In this document: positions 28,521 to 38,223 of the stretch, piece by piece
Layout: each line of letters opens with the position of its first letter
Position numbering within the stretch: position 1 is the stretch's first letter
Assembly (NCBI GenBank): GCA_945787635.1
Contig: CALZIK010000042.1
Span: 1-43,554 of the forward strand
Reading direction: 5' to 3'
Source of the DNA: Thermoanaerobaculia bacterium
GTDB taxonomy: Bacteria; Acidobacteriota; Thermoanaerobaculia; Multivoradales; JAHEKO01
Length of the DNA: 43,554 bases
Program-made: the position numbers and the translations under genes
Notes under the pieces: model-generated
Told to the model about the DNA's origin: nothing
Databases searched by the model: none
Seen by the model: the letters and a program-made list of their open reading frames with translations, nothing else

Positions 28521-29141
28521 ATGGCGAAAGACTATTACGCCGTTCTGGGAGTGGCCCAGAACTCGACGGAGAAGCAGATTCGTCAGCGGTTTCTCGAGCT
28601 GGCTCGGGAAAGGCATCCGGATCGTTTTCGTGGAGACGATAAAGACCGGGCCGAAAGCGAGTTTCAGGAGATCACCCAGGCCTTCAACGTCCTGACCGAC
28701 CGGGACCGGCGCAGGCAGCTCGATCTCGAGCTCACGCGGCCGTCTCAGACTCAACAGGGCAGCTCGGAAGAGGCGGCCAAGGTCTACGTCACCAGGGGCC
28801 TGGAGGCGCTGCGCGCGAATGACGTCAACCAGGCCATTCAGAGTCTCGAGCGGGCGACGCGAGAGGATCCGGACAGCGGTAAGGCGTGGTATCACCTGGG
28901 ACTGGCGTCCCAGAAGCGCCCCGGCGGCAGCGGCCGGGCTCGGGCCGCGCTCGCCAAGGCCTGCGAGCTCGAGCCGATGAATGCCGCGTATCTCAAGGAG
29001 GCCGCCAAGGCGTTCGATGAAGGCGGCATGTACGCGGAAGCAGCAAAGCTCTACAAGGAAGCTCTCGACTGGGGTGGAGAGGATGCCGAGCTGCGTGCCG
29101 CGTTTCAGACCGCTCTACGTTTGGCGAAATCGACCGGTTGA
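28521..29141 (+). CDS. J-domain protein with TPR repeats
   Basis: 206 residues. The N-terminal J-domain is complete: 'DYYAVLGVAQNSTEKQIRQR' and the HPD tripeptide at 32-34 in 'RERHPDRF', so it should stimulate a DnaK. It has no Gly/Phe or zinc-finger region, so it is a type III (class C) J-protein. From about residue 85 there are two or three TPR-like units ('YVTRGLEALRANDVNQAIQS', 'AWYHLGLASQKRPGGSGRAR', 'EAAKAFDEGGMYAEAAKLYK'). AGAAGG sits just before the ATG. The TGA overlaps the TTG start of the phosphatase gene. Confidence 0.88.
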   Translation: MAKDYYAVLGVAQNSTEKQIRQRFLELARERHPDRFRGDDKDRAESEFQEITQAFNVLTDRDRRRQLDLELTRPSQTQQGSSEEAAKVYVTRGLEALRANDVNQAIQSLERATREDPDSGKAWYHLGLASQKRPGGSGRARAALAKACELEPMNAAYLKEAAKAFDEGGMYAEAAKLYKEALDWGGEDAELRAAFQTALRLAKSTG

Positions 29142-29926
29142 GCCGCTTGCCTCTTCACGCTTCAGCCTGCGCACGCTCTGACGTCGGCAGGTCCCGATCG
29201 AATAATGAGGACTATTTCGCCGTGCGGCCCGAGCTCAGCCTCTACGTGGTCGCCGACGGGATGGGAGGCCATGGCAACGGCGAGGTCGCATCTCGCCTGG
29301 CGGCACTTTCCGTGTGCGACAGCATCGAGACCCTGCCCGCCAAGTCGGGACGCAAGCCGGCGCTTTCGCCGCCGTCGAACGAGTTACGCAGAGCCCTGGA
29401 GGCGGCGAACCGAGCGGTGTTCAATGCGGTCGAGAAGAACGATGCCCTTTCCGGAATGGGCGCCACCATGGTCGCCATGATGTTCGCCGGATCGACCGCC
29501 GCGATCGCTCATGTGGGCGACAGCCGGGCCTACCGGTACCGCGATGGCGACCTGGAGCGTCTCACCGAAGATCACACCTGGGTGGGGCAGCAGGTCTCCG
29601 CCGGCGAGCTCTCGGCGGATGAAGCCCGAAGCCATCCGTTCCGCAACGTGGTGACTCGCGCACTCGGTGGGGAAGCCCAGCTCGAAGTCGAGCTGGGCTC
29701 CTACGACGTCACGGTAGGCGACTTGTTCTTGCTGTGCAGCGACGGCCTGACCGCTGTGCTGGACGACGAGGAGATCGCCGAGTGCCTGACCAGGCATCTG
29801 GCCGGGCAGGCGGAAAGTACCGGAGCGCTTGACTTCGTCTGCACATCGTTGATCGCCGCGGCCAACGACGGCGGCGGGCCGGACAACATCACGGTCGTCG
29901 CCGTCAGCTTCACCGAATCCGACTGA
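29138..29926 (+). CDS. PP2C-type serine/threonine phosphatase
   Basis: 262 residues, the usual size of bacterial Stp/PrpC. The metal-binding motifs are all visible: 'SDVGRSRSNNEDYF' (14-27), 'VVADGMGGHGNGE' (38-50), 'SGMGATMVAMMF', 'HVGDSRAYRYRDG', 'FLLCSDGLTAVLDDEEI' and 'GGPDNITVVAVSF'. It removes phosphate from Ser/Thr residues of proteins, usually opposing a Hanks-type kinase, but no such kinase is in the window. The TTG start overlaps the stop of the J-domain gene. It closes the plus-strand cluster beginning at 26665. Confidence 0.92.
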   Translation: MSRLPLHASACARSDVGRSRSNNEDYFAVRPELSLYVVADGMGGHGNGEVASRLAALSVCDSIETLPAKSGRKPALSPPSNELRRALEAANRAVFNAVEKNDALSGMGATMVAMMFAGSTAAIAHVGDSRAYRYRDGDLERLTEDHTWVGQQVSAGELSADEARSHPFRNVVTRALGGEAQLEVELGSYDVTVGDLFLLCSDGLTAVLDDEEIAECLTRHLAGQAESTGALDFVCTSLIAAANDGGGPDNITVVAVSFTESD

Positions 29927-29973
29927 ATCGACAGGTCTCGCCGGGGCGATGGAGGAGTGCCCGGCGCGGGCGC

Positions 29974-31125
29974 TTACGCTCCGAACTTGTAGCCTTGCCG
30001 AGCCTTGACCTTGAAGTCGGGATTCTTGGGCTTGACCTCGACGGACCGGTATCCGGATTCGCCGATCGGAGTCTCCGATCGGTAGCTCAGCAGGTAGTAG
30101 CCGTTGTTTTCCTCGAGAACATCCGAGAGGGGACGCTCGAAGTTGATGAAGTTGAAGAAATAGCGGCCGCCGGTGTCGTCAGATAACAGGCTCAACCCGT
30201 TCTCCATGCCGCCGACGACGGCTGTCAGGCCAGCGGCGGCGGACTGCTCGCCTGGAGTAGCGAAGCCCGCTGTCTGGCCGGACACCGCATCGAGCACCGA
30301 GATCGAATACACGGCGAGGTTGTTGTCGTTGAGCGAATGCATCATGTCGTCGTAGTAGCGCTCGTCGGGGGTCCAGGTTCCGAAGCTGTCCAACTCGCCG
30401 AATCCCATGCTGAAGAGCAGCAGGTTCTTGCGGCCAACGACGTTACCCGCGGCCTTCGCCAGCACGTCGAAGGCGCTGTAGATGCGTTTGGTTTCTTTCA
30501 TCAGCTCTCGCCCCTGGGGCAGGTGAGCCAGGAGCGAGGAGCCTTCGGCCTCCTCGTCCACCCGCGAGGGCCAGGTGTCCGGTGGGTTCTTGCCTCTGGC
30601 CGCGTCGCGAACGGCCTTGACGATGCGTTCGTTGTCGGTGGTGAAGTCGGTATGCACCATCAACTTGGCGTCGTAGCGCACTACCGCCACCCAGTCGTTG
30701 GGCAGAAGCTCCTTGAAGATCCACTCCTCGATCCGACGAGTCGCCTCCATGTATCTCGTTGTCAGCTGGGGCAAGAGCCGGCGCTGGTCGTGGTAGAAGA
30801 GAATGAAGTAGCGATCCACCGGCACATCGTCAGGGCTGATCCCAAGCCGGTTGCCGACGTCGGCGGACTCGACGAAACTGCGATTGGAGTAAAACGTCGA
30901 GGTGGTGACCTCGACGGGCTTGCCCTCCTCCTCGACGACGAAATCGCTCGGGCCGAGGCCCAGGATGACATTGCCGCTCTGGTCGGTCACGACCACGTCG
31001 AGAAGGACCTCGTTGACGCGAACCTCGCCTTCGAATCGTCCGGCAGGTTCTTCCTGGGCTTGCGTGGCCACCGAGAGCGTCGGGACGAGGGCGAGGGCGA
31101 GCAAGATCTGGGTGGTGGGTTTCAT
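29974..31125 (-). CDS. Secreted VWFA-related protein, acidobacterial type
   Basis: 383 residues with signal peptide 'MKPTTQILLALALVPTLSVA', so exported. The N-terminal beta domain 'VNEVLLDVVVTDQSGNVILG' then 'DFVVEEEGKPVEV' is the standard opening of the acidobacterial VWFA-related family (TIGR03436 type), and the C-terminal 'NGYYLLSYRSETP' and 'FKVKARQGY' close it. The MIDAS motif DxSxS of ordinary VWA domains is replaced by 'YFILFYHDQRRLL', so divalent-metal binding of the usual kind is doubtful. AGGAGG five bases before the ATG supports the start. Function unknown; this family is numerous in Acidobacteriota. Confidence 0.88.
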   Translation of the reverse strand: MKPTTQILLALALVPTLSVATQAQEEPAGRFEGEVRVNEVLLDVVVTDQSGNVILGLGPSDFVVEEEGKPVEVTTSTFYSNRSFVESADVGNRLGISPDDVPVDRYFILFYHDQRRLLPQLTTRYMEATRRIEEWIFKELLPNDWVAVVRYDAKLMVHTDFTTDNERIVKAVRDAARGKNPPDTWPSRVDEEAEGSSLLAHLPQGRELMKETKRIYSAFDVLAKAAGNVVGRKNLLLFSMGFGELDSFGTWTPDERYYDDMMHSLNDNNLAVYSISVLDAVSGQTAGFATPGEQSAAAGLTAVVGGMENGLSLLSDDTGGRYFFNFINFERPLSDVLEENNGYYLLSYRSETPIGESGYRSVEVKPKNPDFKVKARQGYKFGA

Positions 31126-31159
31126 GAGTCCTCCTGGCGTGTGCGATTTGCTGGTACCT

Positions 31160-31188
31160 AGGCTAGCAAAAGCCGAGCCAGTGGCTCG
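31160..31188 (-). terminator. Possible terminator after the FadJ-like gene
   Basis: Minus strand CGAGCC, ACT loop, GGCTCG (31188-31174), then GCTTTTGCT. The stem is only six pairs and the T-run short, so this is a weak call. It lies 136 bases after the stop of the FadJ-like gene and before the VWFA gene. The rest of 31189-31323 shows nothing I can support. Confidence 0.35.
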
Positions 31189-31323
31189 AGGGGGTTGCCC
31201 CGCGGGGCGAATGCGCGGCCGATCGGCGCCTGACCCGAGAGAACCGTCACCTCTGGGCGGCGCTCGCGATTCGGTCTCGGACGGTGCCCCGAGCGCGGCT
31301 CGCGGCGACCTCCGAAGGTTGGC

Positions 31324-33477
31324 CTATGTTCGAGGGGGGTCGGGTCGCGAGTATTTCGAATAGAAACCGCCGGACTCGATGACTCGCTCCAGCGCGTCAC
31401 CCGGCCGGAAACGGTCGCCGAGCTTCTCGGCCCAGGCTTCCATCTCCTCGGCCAGTTTCGCCACGCCCTGGCTGTCGGCCCATCGGCAGAGCCCACCGCG
31501 GAAGGGAGGAAAGCCGGTACCCATGATCATCGCCAGGTCGAGATCCGCGGCGCTCCGGACAACCTCCTCTTCGAGGCAGCGCGCGGCCTCGTTGACCATC
31601 GGCAGGATCAGACGCTCCGCGATTCGGCCGCTATCCGGGTTGTCGATCTTGCGCTCGATCCCCAGCAGGCGGTAGATCTCGGGGTCGGGCCGGGTGCGCC
31701 GACCCTTCTCATAGAGGTAGAAGCCCTTCTGGGCCTTGGTTCCCAATCGGCCGTCTTCCACCATCCTGTCCATCCAGTTCGGATAGGTGAGCCGATCGGG
31801 GAAGGCCTCGGACAGGATGTGAGAAACGTGCACTGCGGTATCGAGGCCGACCTCGTCAGTAAGCGCATACGGTCCCATGGGCATGCCCCAGCTGGAGGCC
31901 GCCCGGTCGAGGTCCTCCATGCGATGCCCTTCGTTCAGCAGCCACATGGCTTCGGCCATCGTGAAGGCAAGAAGCCGGTTGACCAGAAAACCGGGACCGC
32001 TCTTGACCACGATCGGAGTCTTGCCGAGCTTGCGCGAGATCTCGATGATCGTATTGATGGCTCGAGCGGAGGTCGTCTCGCCGACCACGACCTCGACCAG
32101 CGGCATCCTGTCCACCGGGTTGAAGAAGTGCATGCCGACAACGCGCTCAGGATGGGCCGTGTTCTTGCCGATCGAATCGATCGAGAGCGACGACGTGTTG
32201 CTGGCGAGAACCGCGGTCTGCGGCGCAATGGCCGCGAGCTCCGCAAAAACCGCTTGCTTGACTTCGAGCTTTTCGACGATGGCCTCGATCACGAAATCGA
32301 CGTTCTCGAAGCCGGAGTAGTCGAGTGTCGGCCGGATGAGCGCGAGCTTGCGCTCGGCCTCGGGCTTGGACAGCCAGCGCCTCCGGACCTGCTTGCGAAA
32401 CAGCCCGCCGGCGTGCTCGATACCCTTGGCCAGGGCCTCCGAACCGATGTCCTTGAGCCGCACCGGCGCATCGAGCTTGCCGGCGAGGATTTGAGCGATT
32501 CCGCCTCCCATGACGCCCGCCCCGAGAACCGCGGTGGATCGGATCTTCGCCGGCTCGCCGCCCTCGAGGAATCCGCCGCTCTTTGCGGCTTCGATCATGT
32601 GAAAGAGGTGAATGAGGTTCTTTGCGACCGGAGAGACCGCGAGCTCGCCGATCGCGCGAGCCTCGGCCGCAAGCCCGGCACGGTGGCCCTCCGAGACCGC
32701 GGTGCGCACGACCTCGAGGGCGCGAAGCGGCGCCGGATAGTTTCCTTTGGTGGTCTTGAGGACCTGCTTGCGCGCCTGGTCGAAGACGATTCTTCTGCCC
32801 AAAGGATTCTTCTCGAGCATCTTGGCTTTAAAGCTCGACCCGCGAGGCTTCGGCGTCTTGCCCGCAATCACGCCCTCGGCGAATCGTCGCACTTCGCGAT
32901 GGAAGCTCGGCTCCGGGAGCAGCGCGTCAGCGAGTCCGATCTTGAAGGCCTTGTAGGGCCTTACCGCCTTGCCGGCGAGGATCATGTCGAGCGCCGCCGT
33001 GAGACCGACCTTGCGCGGCAGCTTCGTGCAGCCGCCCCACCCCGGCACGATTCCCAGCTTGGTCTCCGGCAGTCCGATGCGAATGTCCTCCCGGTCGCTG
33101 AGCAGTATGTAGTCGCAGGAAAGAGAGATCTCGGTGCCGCCACCCATGCAGGCACCACGTACGGCGGCGATGGTCGGGAAGGGAAGCGCCTCCCAGCGAT
33201 CGAAGAGCTCCTGCCCCTCGCGCGACCCCCTCTCGGCCTCGGCAGGGTCGGTGACTCCCGCGATCGCGTCGACGTCGGCTCCGGCAATGAAAATCCTCTC
33301 CTTGCCGGACGCCAGGACGGCGCACCGAATCTCGGAGCGCTCCGACAGCTGGCTCACGAGAGCAGAGAGCTCCTCCATGGCTTCGCGGGTGAAGACGTTC
33401 GCTTTGCGATCGGGTTGATCGAAGACGACGGTGGCCAGTCCGTTGTCGGCGATGTCGAGATGAAATGCCTGTGCCAA
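31324..33477 (-). CDS. fadJ: FadJ/FadB-type multifunctional fatty-acid oxidation protein
   Basis: 717 residues. The crotonase domain (1 to about 190) has 'IAGADVDAI' and the two catalytic glutamates in 'GGGTEISLSCDY' and 'RIGLPETKLGIVPGWGG'. The 3-hydroxyacyl-CoA dehydrogenase domain has the NAD motif 'VLGAGVMGGGIAQILA', 'ASNTSSLSID' and 'RVVGMHFFNPVDRMPLVEVV'. It hydrates enoyl-CoA and oxidises 3-hydroxyacyl-CoA. The TTG at 33477 with GGAG nine bases upstream gives the family N-terminus ('MAQAFHLDIADNGLATV'). The frame is open to 33564 but that part lies in the inverted-repeat element. No thiolase gene is next to it. Confidence 0.92.
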   Translation of the reverse strand: MAQAFHLDIADNGLATVVFDQPDRKANVFTREAMEELSALVSQLSERSEIRCAVLASGKERIFIAGADVDAIAGVTDPAEAERGSREGQELFDRWEALPFPTIAAVRGACMGGGTEISLSCDYILLSDREDIRIGLPETKLGIVPGWGGCTKLPRKVGLTAALDMILAGKAVRPYKAFKIGLADALLPEPSFHREVRRFAEGVIAGKTPKPRGSSFKAKMLEKNPLGRRIVFDQARKQVLKTTKGNYPAPLRALEVVRTAVSEGHRAGLAAEARAIGELAVSPVAKNLIHLFHMIEAAKSGGFLEGGEPAKIRSTAVLGAGVMGGGIAQILAGKLDAPVRLKDIGSEALAKGIEHAGGLFRKQVRRRWLSKPEAERKLALIRPTLDYSGFENVDFVIEAIVEKLEVKQAVFAELAAIAPQTAVLASNTSSLSIDSIGKNTAHPERVVGMHFFNPVDRMPLVEVVVGETTSARAINTIIEISRKLGKTPIVVKSGPGFLVNRLLAFTMAEAMWLLNEGHRMEDLDRAASSWGMPMGPYALTDEVGLDTAVHVSHILSEAFPDRLTYPNWMDRMVEDGRLGTKAQKGFYLYEKGRRTRPDPEIYRLLGIERKIDNPDSGRIAERLILPMVNEAARCLEEEVVRSAADLDLAMIMGTGFPPFRGGLCRWADSQGVAKLAEEMEAWAEKLGDRFRPGDALERVIESGGFYSKYSRPDPPRT

Positions 33478-33547
33478 AGCGGGAGTCTCCGGAATTCTGA
33501 ATCGTCGGGCGCGAACTGGGAACCCGCCTTCGAGCGCCTGCCGGTTG

Positions 33548-33715
33548 CTAGTGGCCGGTAACACCCAAAGCGATACTACCTGGCCGGCCCTGGTCGCCGA
33601 TCTCTAGGTTGCGCCTCCTCGACATAGGCACCGCTATGACTGCGTCGGCGCGCCTTGACCTCGACGATGAATGGCTCGGCCATCTAGTATCGCTTCGAGT
33701 GTTACCGGCCACTAG
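33548..33715. repeat. 168-bp element with 31-bp inverted terminal repeats
   Basis: Left arm 33548-33578 and right arm 33685-33715 are inverse copies with two mismatches in 31 (outer ends CTAGTGGCCGGTAACAC). They enclose 106 bases holding a 35-codon ORF. The FadD stop codon (33712-33714) is inside the right arm. The structure resembles a miniature inverted-repeat element (MITE) or a very long hairpin between the two fatty-acid genes. No clear flanking target duplication is seen. Confidence 0.75.
33576..33683 (-). CDS. 35-codon ORF inside the inverted-repeat element
   Basis: ATG at 33683 lies one base inside the right arm and the TAG at 33576-33578 is the inner end of the left arm. The product 'MAEPFIVEVKARRRSHSGAY' and on is basic at the C-terminal half ('QPRDRRPGPAR'). 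No family is recognised and there is no ribosome-binding site. It may be a remnant of a longer gene carried by the element or may not be translated. Confidence 0.3.
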   Translation of the reverse strand: MAEPFIVEVKARRRSHSGAYVEEAQPRDRRPGPAR

Positions 33716-35514
33716 TGCCCGGCGCCGCGCTCGGCGTCGGCGTCGCGGTAGACCTGATCGATGACCTCGCCGTACTTCTGATTGATCACGCGCCGCTTGA
33801 CCTTTTGAGTGGGCGTGAGCTCGCCGGTCTCGATGGTGAATTCGTTGGGTAGCAGCTCGAAGGCGTGGATCCGTTCGTACTTGGCGAGCTTCTGGTTCGC
33901 GCTCTCGACTTCTGCGTCAAACAGCGCCTGAACCTTGGAATTGGTCAGCAGAGCGTTGCGGTCGTCGGTCGAGATTCCCTCTGCCTGAGCCCAGATAGCG
34001 AGGGTAGCGAAATCAGGCACCAGGAGGGCGGAGAGGAACTTGCGTCGGTCGCCGATGACCACCGCCTGCTCGATGTACTGACTGGACTTGAGCACGCCTT
34101 CGATGGGTGCCGGGGCCACGTTCTTGCCGTAGGCGTTGACGATGATCTCTTTCTTCCGGTCGGTGATCTTGAGGAAGCCCTCGTCGTCGATCTCTCCGAT
34201 GTCGCCGGTGTGAAACCAGCCTTCGGCGTCGATTGCCTCGGCGGTCTTGTCGGGCAGGTTGTAGTAGCCCACCATGATGTTGGGTCCCTTGGCGAGAATC
34301 TCGCCGTCGTCGGCGATCTTCAGCGTGACTCCGGGAATGGTCTGGCCGACGGTGCCCATCTTGACCGCTCCGGGACGGTTGACGGTGAGGACCGGTGAGG
34401 TTTCAGAAAGGCCGTAGCCCTCGTAGATCTCGATGCCCGCGCCCCAGAAGAACTCGGCGACGTCGCGCGCCAGCGGCGCTCCGCCCGAGGTCGCGACCTC
34501 GAAGCGCCCACCCAGGCGCTCCTTGATCTTGCCGAAGACCAGCTTGTCGGCGAGCTTGAGCTTGAGGCCGAGGAGTCCGGGTGGACTCCGTCGCTCGAGG
34601 CGGTAGGGCAACGCCTGCTGGGCCACCTTCTCGGCCCAGCCGAAGATTCTTTGCTTGAGCGGGGAGCTCTTCGCGACGTTTTCCCGAACGCGGGCCAGCA
34701 CTTTCTCGTAGACCCGCGGCACCGAGACGAAGACGTGCGGGCGAACCTCACCGAAGTTCTGCGCGACGGTCTGGACCGACTCGGCGTAGGCGATCGAAAC
34801 CCCCTGGCGAAAGTAGATGTAGTCGATCGTACGTTCGAAGGAATGAGATAGCGGCAAGAAAGAAAGCGCGGTCTGATGGTTCGCGATGTCGAGACATTCG
34901 AGATCCGCTTCGACGTTTGAGGCGATGTTGCCGTGGGAGAGCATCACCCCTTTGGGATTGCCCGTCGTGCCGCTGGTGTAGATGAAGGTCGCGAGATCGC
35001 CGGGCGAGATTCCCTCTGCTCGAGTCCTGAGCTCGTCCATCGACATCGGCTCGGATCCCTCGACGAGATCGGCAAGCGTCGGAATATCGGCGCTCGGAGA
35101 CTCCCCGTCGATCAGCACCAGACGCTCGAGGGCCGGCATCTTGTCGCGGATCTCGAGCAGGCCGTCCAGCCGATCGCGCCCTTGGATGATGGCGGTTTCC
35201 GCGCCGCAATCGTTGACCACATAGGCGGCTTGCTCGGACGTCAAGGTCGGGTAGACCGGCACCAGGACTGCGCCGATCCCGAGTGTCGCAAAATCGACCG
35301 TCGGCCAATGTGGGCCGTTCTCGGCCATCAGCGCGACCCGGTCGCCCGGCTGGATTCCGTAACTCGCGAGGCTCGTCGCGAGTCGCTGGACGCGGTCGAT
35401 CAACTGGCGAGTGGAAATCGGCCGGTAAGCGCCGTCCACCTTGTGGAGCAGACAGTCAGGCTTGTCGTACGACTCGATGATGAAAAGAAGATCGGCGAGC
35501 GTTCGGATGGCCAT
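33712..35514 (-). CDS. fadD: Long-chain acyl-CoA synthetase (AMP-forming)
   Basis: 600 residues of the ANL superfamily. The ATP motif is 'FIYTSGTTGNPKGVMLSHGN', then 'FLPLSHSFERTIDY', 'SGGAPLARDVAEFFWGAGI' (A4 region), 'YEGYGLSETSPV' (A5), 'GWFHTGDIGEIDDEGFLKI' (A7-A8) and 'TPTQKVKRR' with the catalytic lysine near the end. It is of the FAA1/bubblegum-like 600-residue type rather than E. coli FadD. It activates fatty acids to acyl-CoA and fits the FadJ-like gene downstream. ATG 35514 has AAGGGG six bases upstream. The stop lies in the inverted-repeat arm. Confidence 0.92.
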   Translation of the reverse strand: MAIRTLADLLFIIESYDKPDCLLHKVDGAYRPISTRQLIDRVQRLATSLASYGIQPGDRVALMAENGPHWPTVDFATLGIGAVLVPVYPTLTSEQAAYVVNDCGAETAIIQGRDRLDGLLEIRDKMPALERLVLIDGESPSADIPTLADLVEGSEPMSMDELRTRAEGISPGDLATFIYTSGTTGNPKGVMLSHGNIASNVEADLECLDIANHQTALSFLPLSHSFERTIDYIYFRQGVSIAYAESVQTVAQNFGEVRPHVFVSVPRVYEKVLARVRENVAKSSPLKQRIFGWAEKVAQQALPYRLERRSPPGLLGLKLKLADKLVFGKIKERLGGRFEVATSGGAPLARDVAEFFWGAGIEIYEGYGLSETSPVLTVNRPGAVKMGTVGQTIPGVTLKIADDGEILAKGPNIMVGYYNLPDKTAEAIDAEGWFHTGDIGEIDDEGFLKITDRKKEIIVNAYGKNVAPAPIEGVLKSSQYIEQAVVIGDRRKFLSALLVPDFATLAIWAQAEGISTDDRNALLTNSKVQALFDAEVESANQKLAKYERIHAFELLPNEFTIETGELTPTQKVKRRVINQKYGEVIDQVYRDADAERGAGH

Positions 35515-35617
35515 TGGCTAACCCCTTCGTAGATCCCGCAGCCCTGGGGCGGGCTGCCGAGCGGCCGGGAAGGCCGCGATTCTATCGCAAGGCCGGAGAC
35601 CGCGGCGTTCGGGAGAA

Positions 35618-35694
<77 letters not shown>

Positions 35695-35731
35695 ACGGCG
35701 GACTGGCCCGAGGCGGACCAGCGGGAGAAGG

Positions 35732-35760
35732 AGGATATCCGCGCCCCGCCGAGCGGTCAA
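35732..35760 (-). promoter_or_regulatory. Promoter of tRNA-Pro
   Basis: Minus strand TTGACC (35760-35755), 17-base spacer, TATCCT (35737-35732). Transcription should begin about 30 bases before the tRNA 5' end. This is the clearest sigma-70 promoter in the window. Confidence 0.6.
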
Positions 35761-36079
35761 GAACTCGATGTGGGAGGGCGACCGACGCCACCTCCTCCTG
35801 GGCCGCCTTCTCTACCCGACGGCACGGCGAGCCAACCTACGGGGCATTTCGTGGCATGCCGACGATGCCGTCTTCGCGGGCACTGTGCCTGAAAGGGCCA
35901 CCGCGTGTCTCCTGAAGCGAGCCCATTCTCTGCGAGCGGAACGAGCGCACCGGCGGCACACTATCGGTTCATCTCGCATTGCCGAACCAGGGAGGGGGCG
36001 ATCCTGTCGCTCGCCTTGCCGTCGCTCTCTTTCCCCACTATCCTAGCGGCGCGATTGAGCAACAACCGGGGAGACACCC
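35761..36079. other. Gene-free stretch before the peptide transporter
   Basis: 319 bases with no open frame of coding character. It should hold the promoter of the transporter gene, but no confident -35/-10 pair is seen. Confidence 0.5.
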
Positions 36080-37582
<1,503 letters not shown>

Positions 37583-37629
37583 CCCTTGGGGGCACCATTC
37601 CTTGGCGTCCTCCCGACCGGTTTTGCTTC

Positions 37630-37707
37630 GCGGCCGGTAGCGGTCCTGTCGGCCGTTCGCCGGTAATGCTCCGCGGCCTGTAGCGGTCGACGTCCCTGGC
37701 GACCGTC
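37630..37707. repeat. Dispersed intergenic palindrome, copy 2, with a partial copy
   Basis: The main copy at 37684-37705 is CGGTCGAC, spacer GTCCCT, GGCGACCG (one mismatch to the other copies). About 45 bases before it, at 37630-37655, lies a shortened relative: both are preceded by CGCGGCC and then GGTAGCGGTC or TGTAGCGGTC. Tandem or nested insertion is likely. The interval 37583-37745 holds nothing else I can support. Confidence 0.55.
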
Positions 37708-37745
37708 TGCCAATCCGTCTTGTCGTCCGCACCGCGGGTGAGTAG

Positions 37746-38110
37746 ACCTTCAAGGGCAAGCGCAAGGACAACAAGAGGCTCACCGGCAAGCGTTTCTGAC
37801 CTACGACATTCCGGCCGGTCCGCTCCAGACGTTTCCTGTGGACGGCGATGCGGTTGCTGCTGAAGGACTTGCTCTCGAGTGGGAGCGGGTTCCCGATCCT
37901 CCCGGCAGCGAGATCGTCGGCTACAACGTGATCGTGGTGCGGGAAGACGGCGGTTCGCAGGAGCTCGACATCCTCGTGGGGCCGGACGAGACCAGCCTGA
38001 ACGTGCCGGATCAACTGCTTCATGCCGGCGTTCCGTACAAGTGGGAGATCTCGGCGGTCGAAGCGTCCGGCAACAAGACGATCTCGGAGACCGAGTTCGA
38101 GACCGAGTAA
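37746..38110 (+). pseudogene. Fibronectin type III-like protein remnant
   Basis: The C-terminal 90-100 residues encode an Fn3-like beta domain: 'LEWERVPDPPGSEIVGYNVI', 'DETSLNVPDQLLHAGVPYKW' and 'ISAVEASGNKTISETEF', ending in a normal stop at 38110. Upstream the coding sense continues ('LTYDIPAGPLQTFPVDGD'), but only in a frame without a start. Further upstream 'TFKGKRKDNKRLTGKRF' is in another frame, so one base has been lost near 37797. Nothing of the N-terminal part of the gene remains; the repeat at 37630-37707 lies where it should be. A GTG at 37838 would allow a 90-residue product. A terminator follows. Confidence 0.6.
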
Positions 38111-38137
38111 CTCAGCCAGCAGGAGGCCGCTCTTCTC

Positions 38138-38169
38138 GCCCCCTGGCCCTTCGGGTCAGGGGGCTTTCT
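38138..38169 (+). terminator. Rho-independent terminator
   Basis: GCCCCCTGGCCC (38138-38149), short TTC(G) loop, GGGTCAGGGGGC (38153-38164), followed by TTTCT. Twelve pairs with one G-T. It ends the Fn3-like remnant and isolates the AmmeMemoRadiSam genes. Confidence 0.7.
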
Positions 38170-38223
38170 GCTGGAGGCTGTTCGAAGAACTGACGCGCTG
38201 CTACGATGAGCTAGAGGGGCACG

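Noticed and set aside
31819-33561. 580-codon plus-strand ORF
   Set aside because: Antisense to the FadJ-like gene; no recognisable motif.
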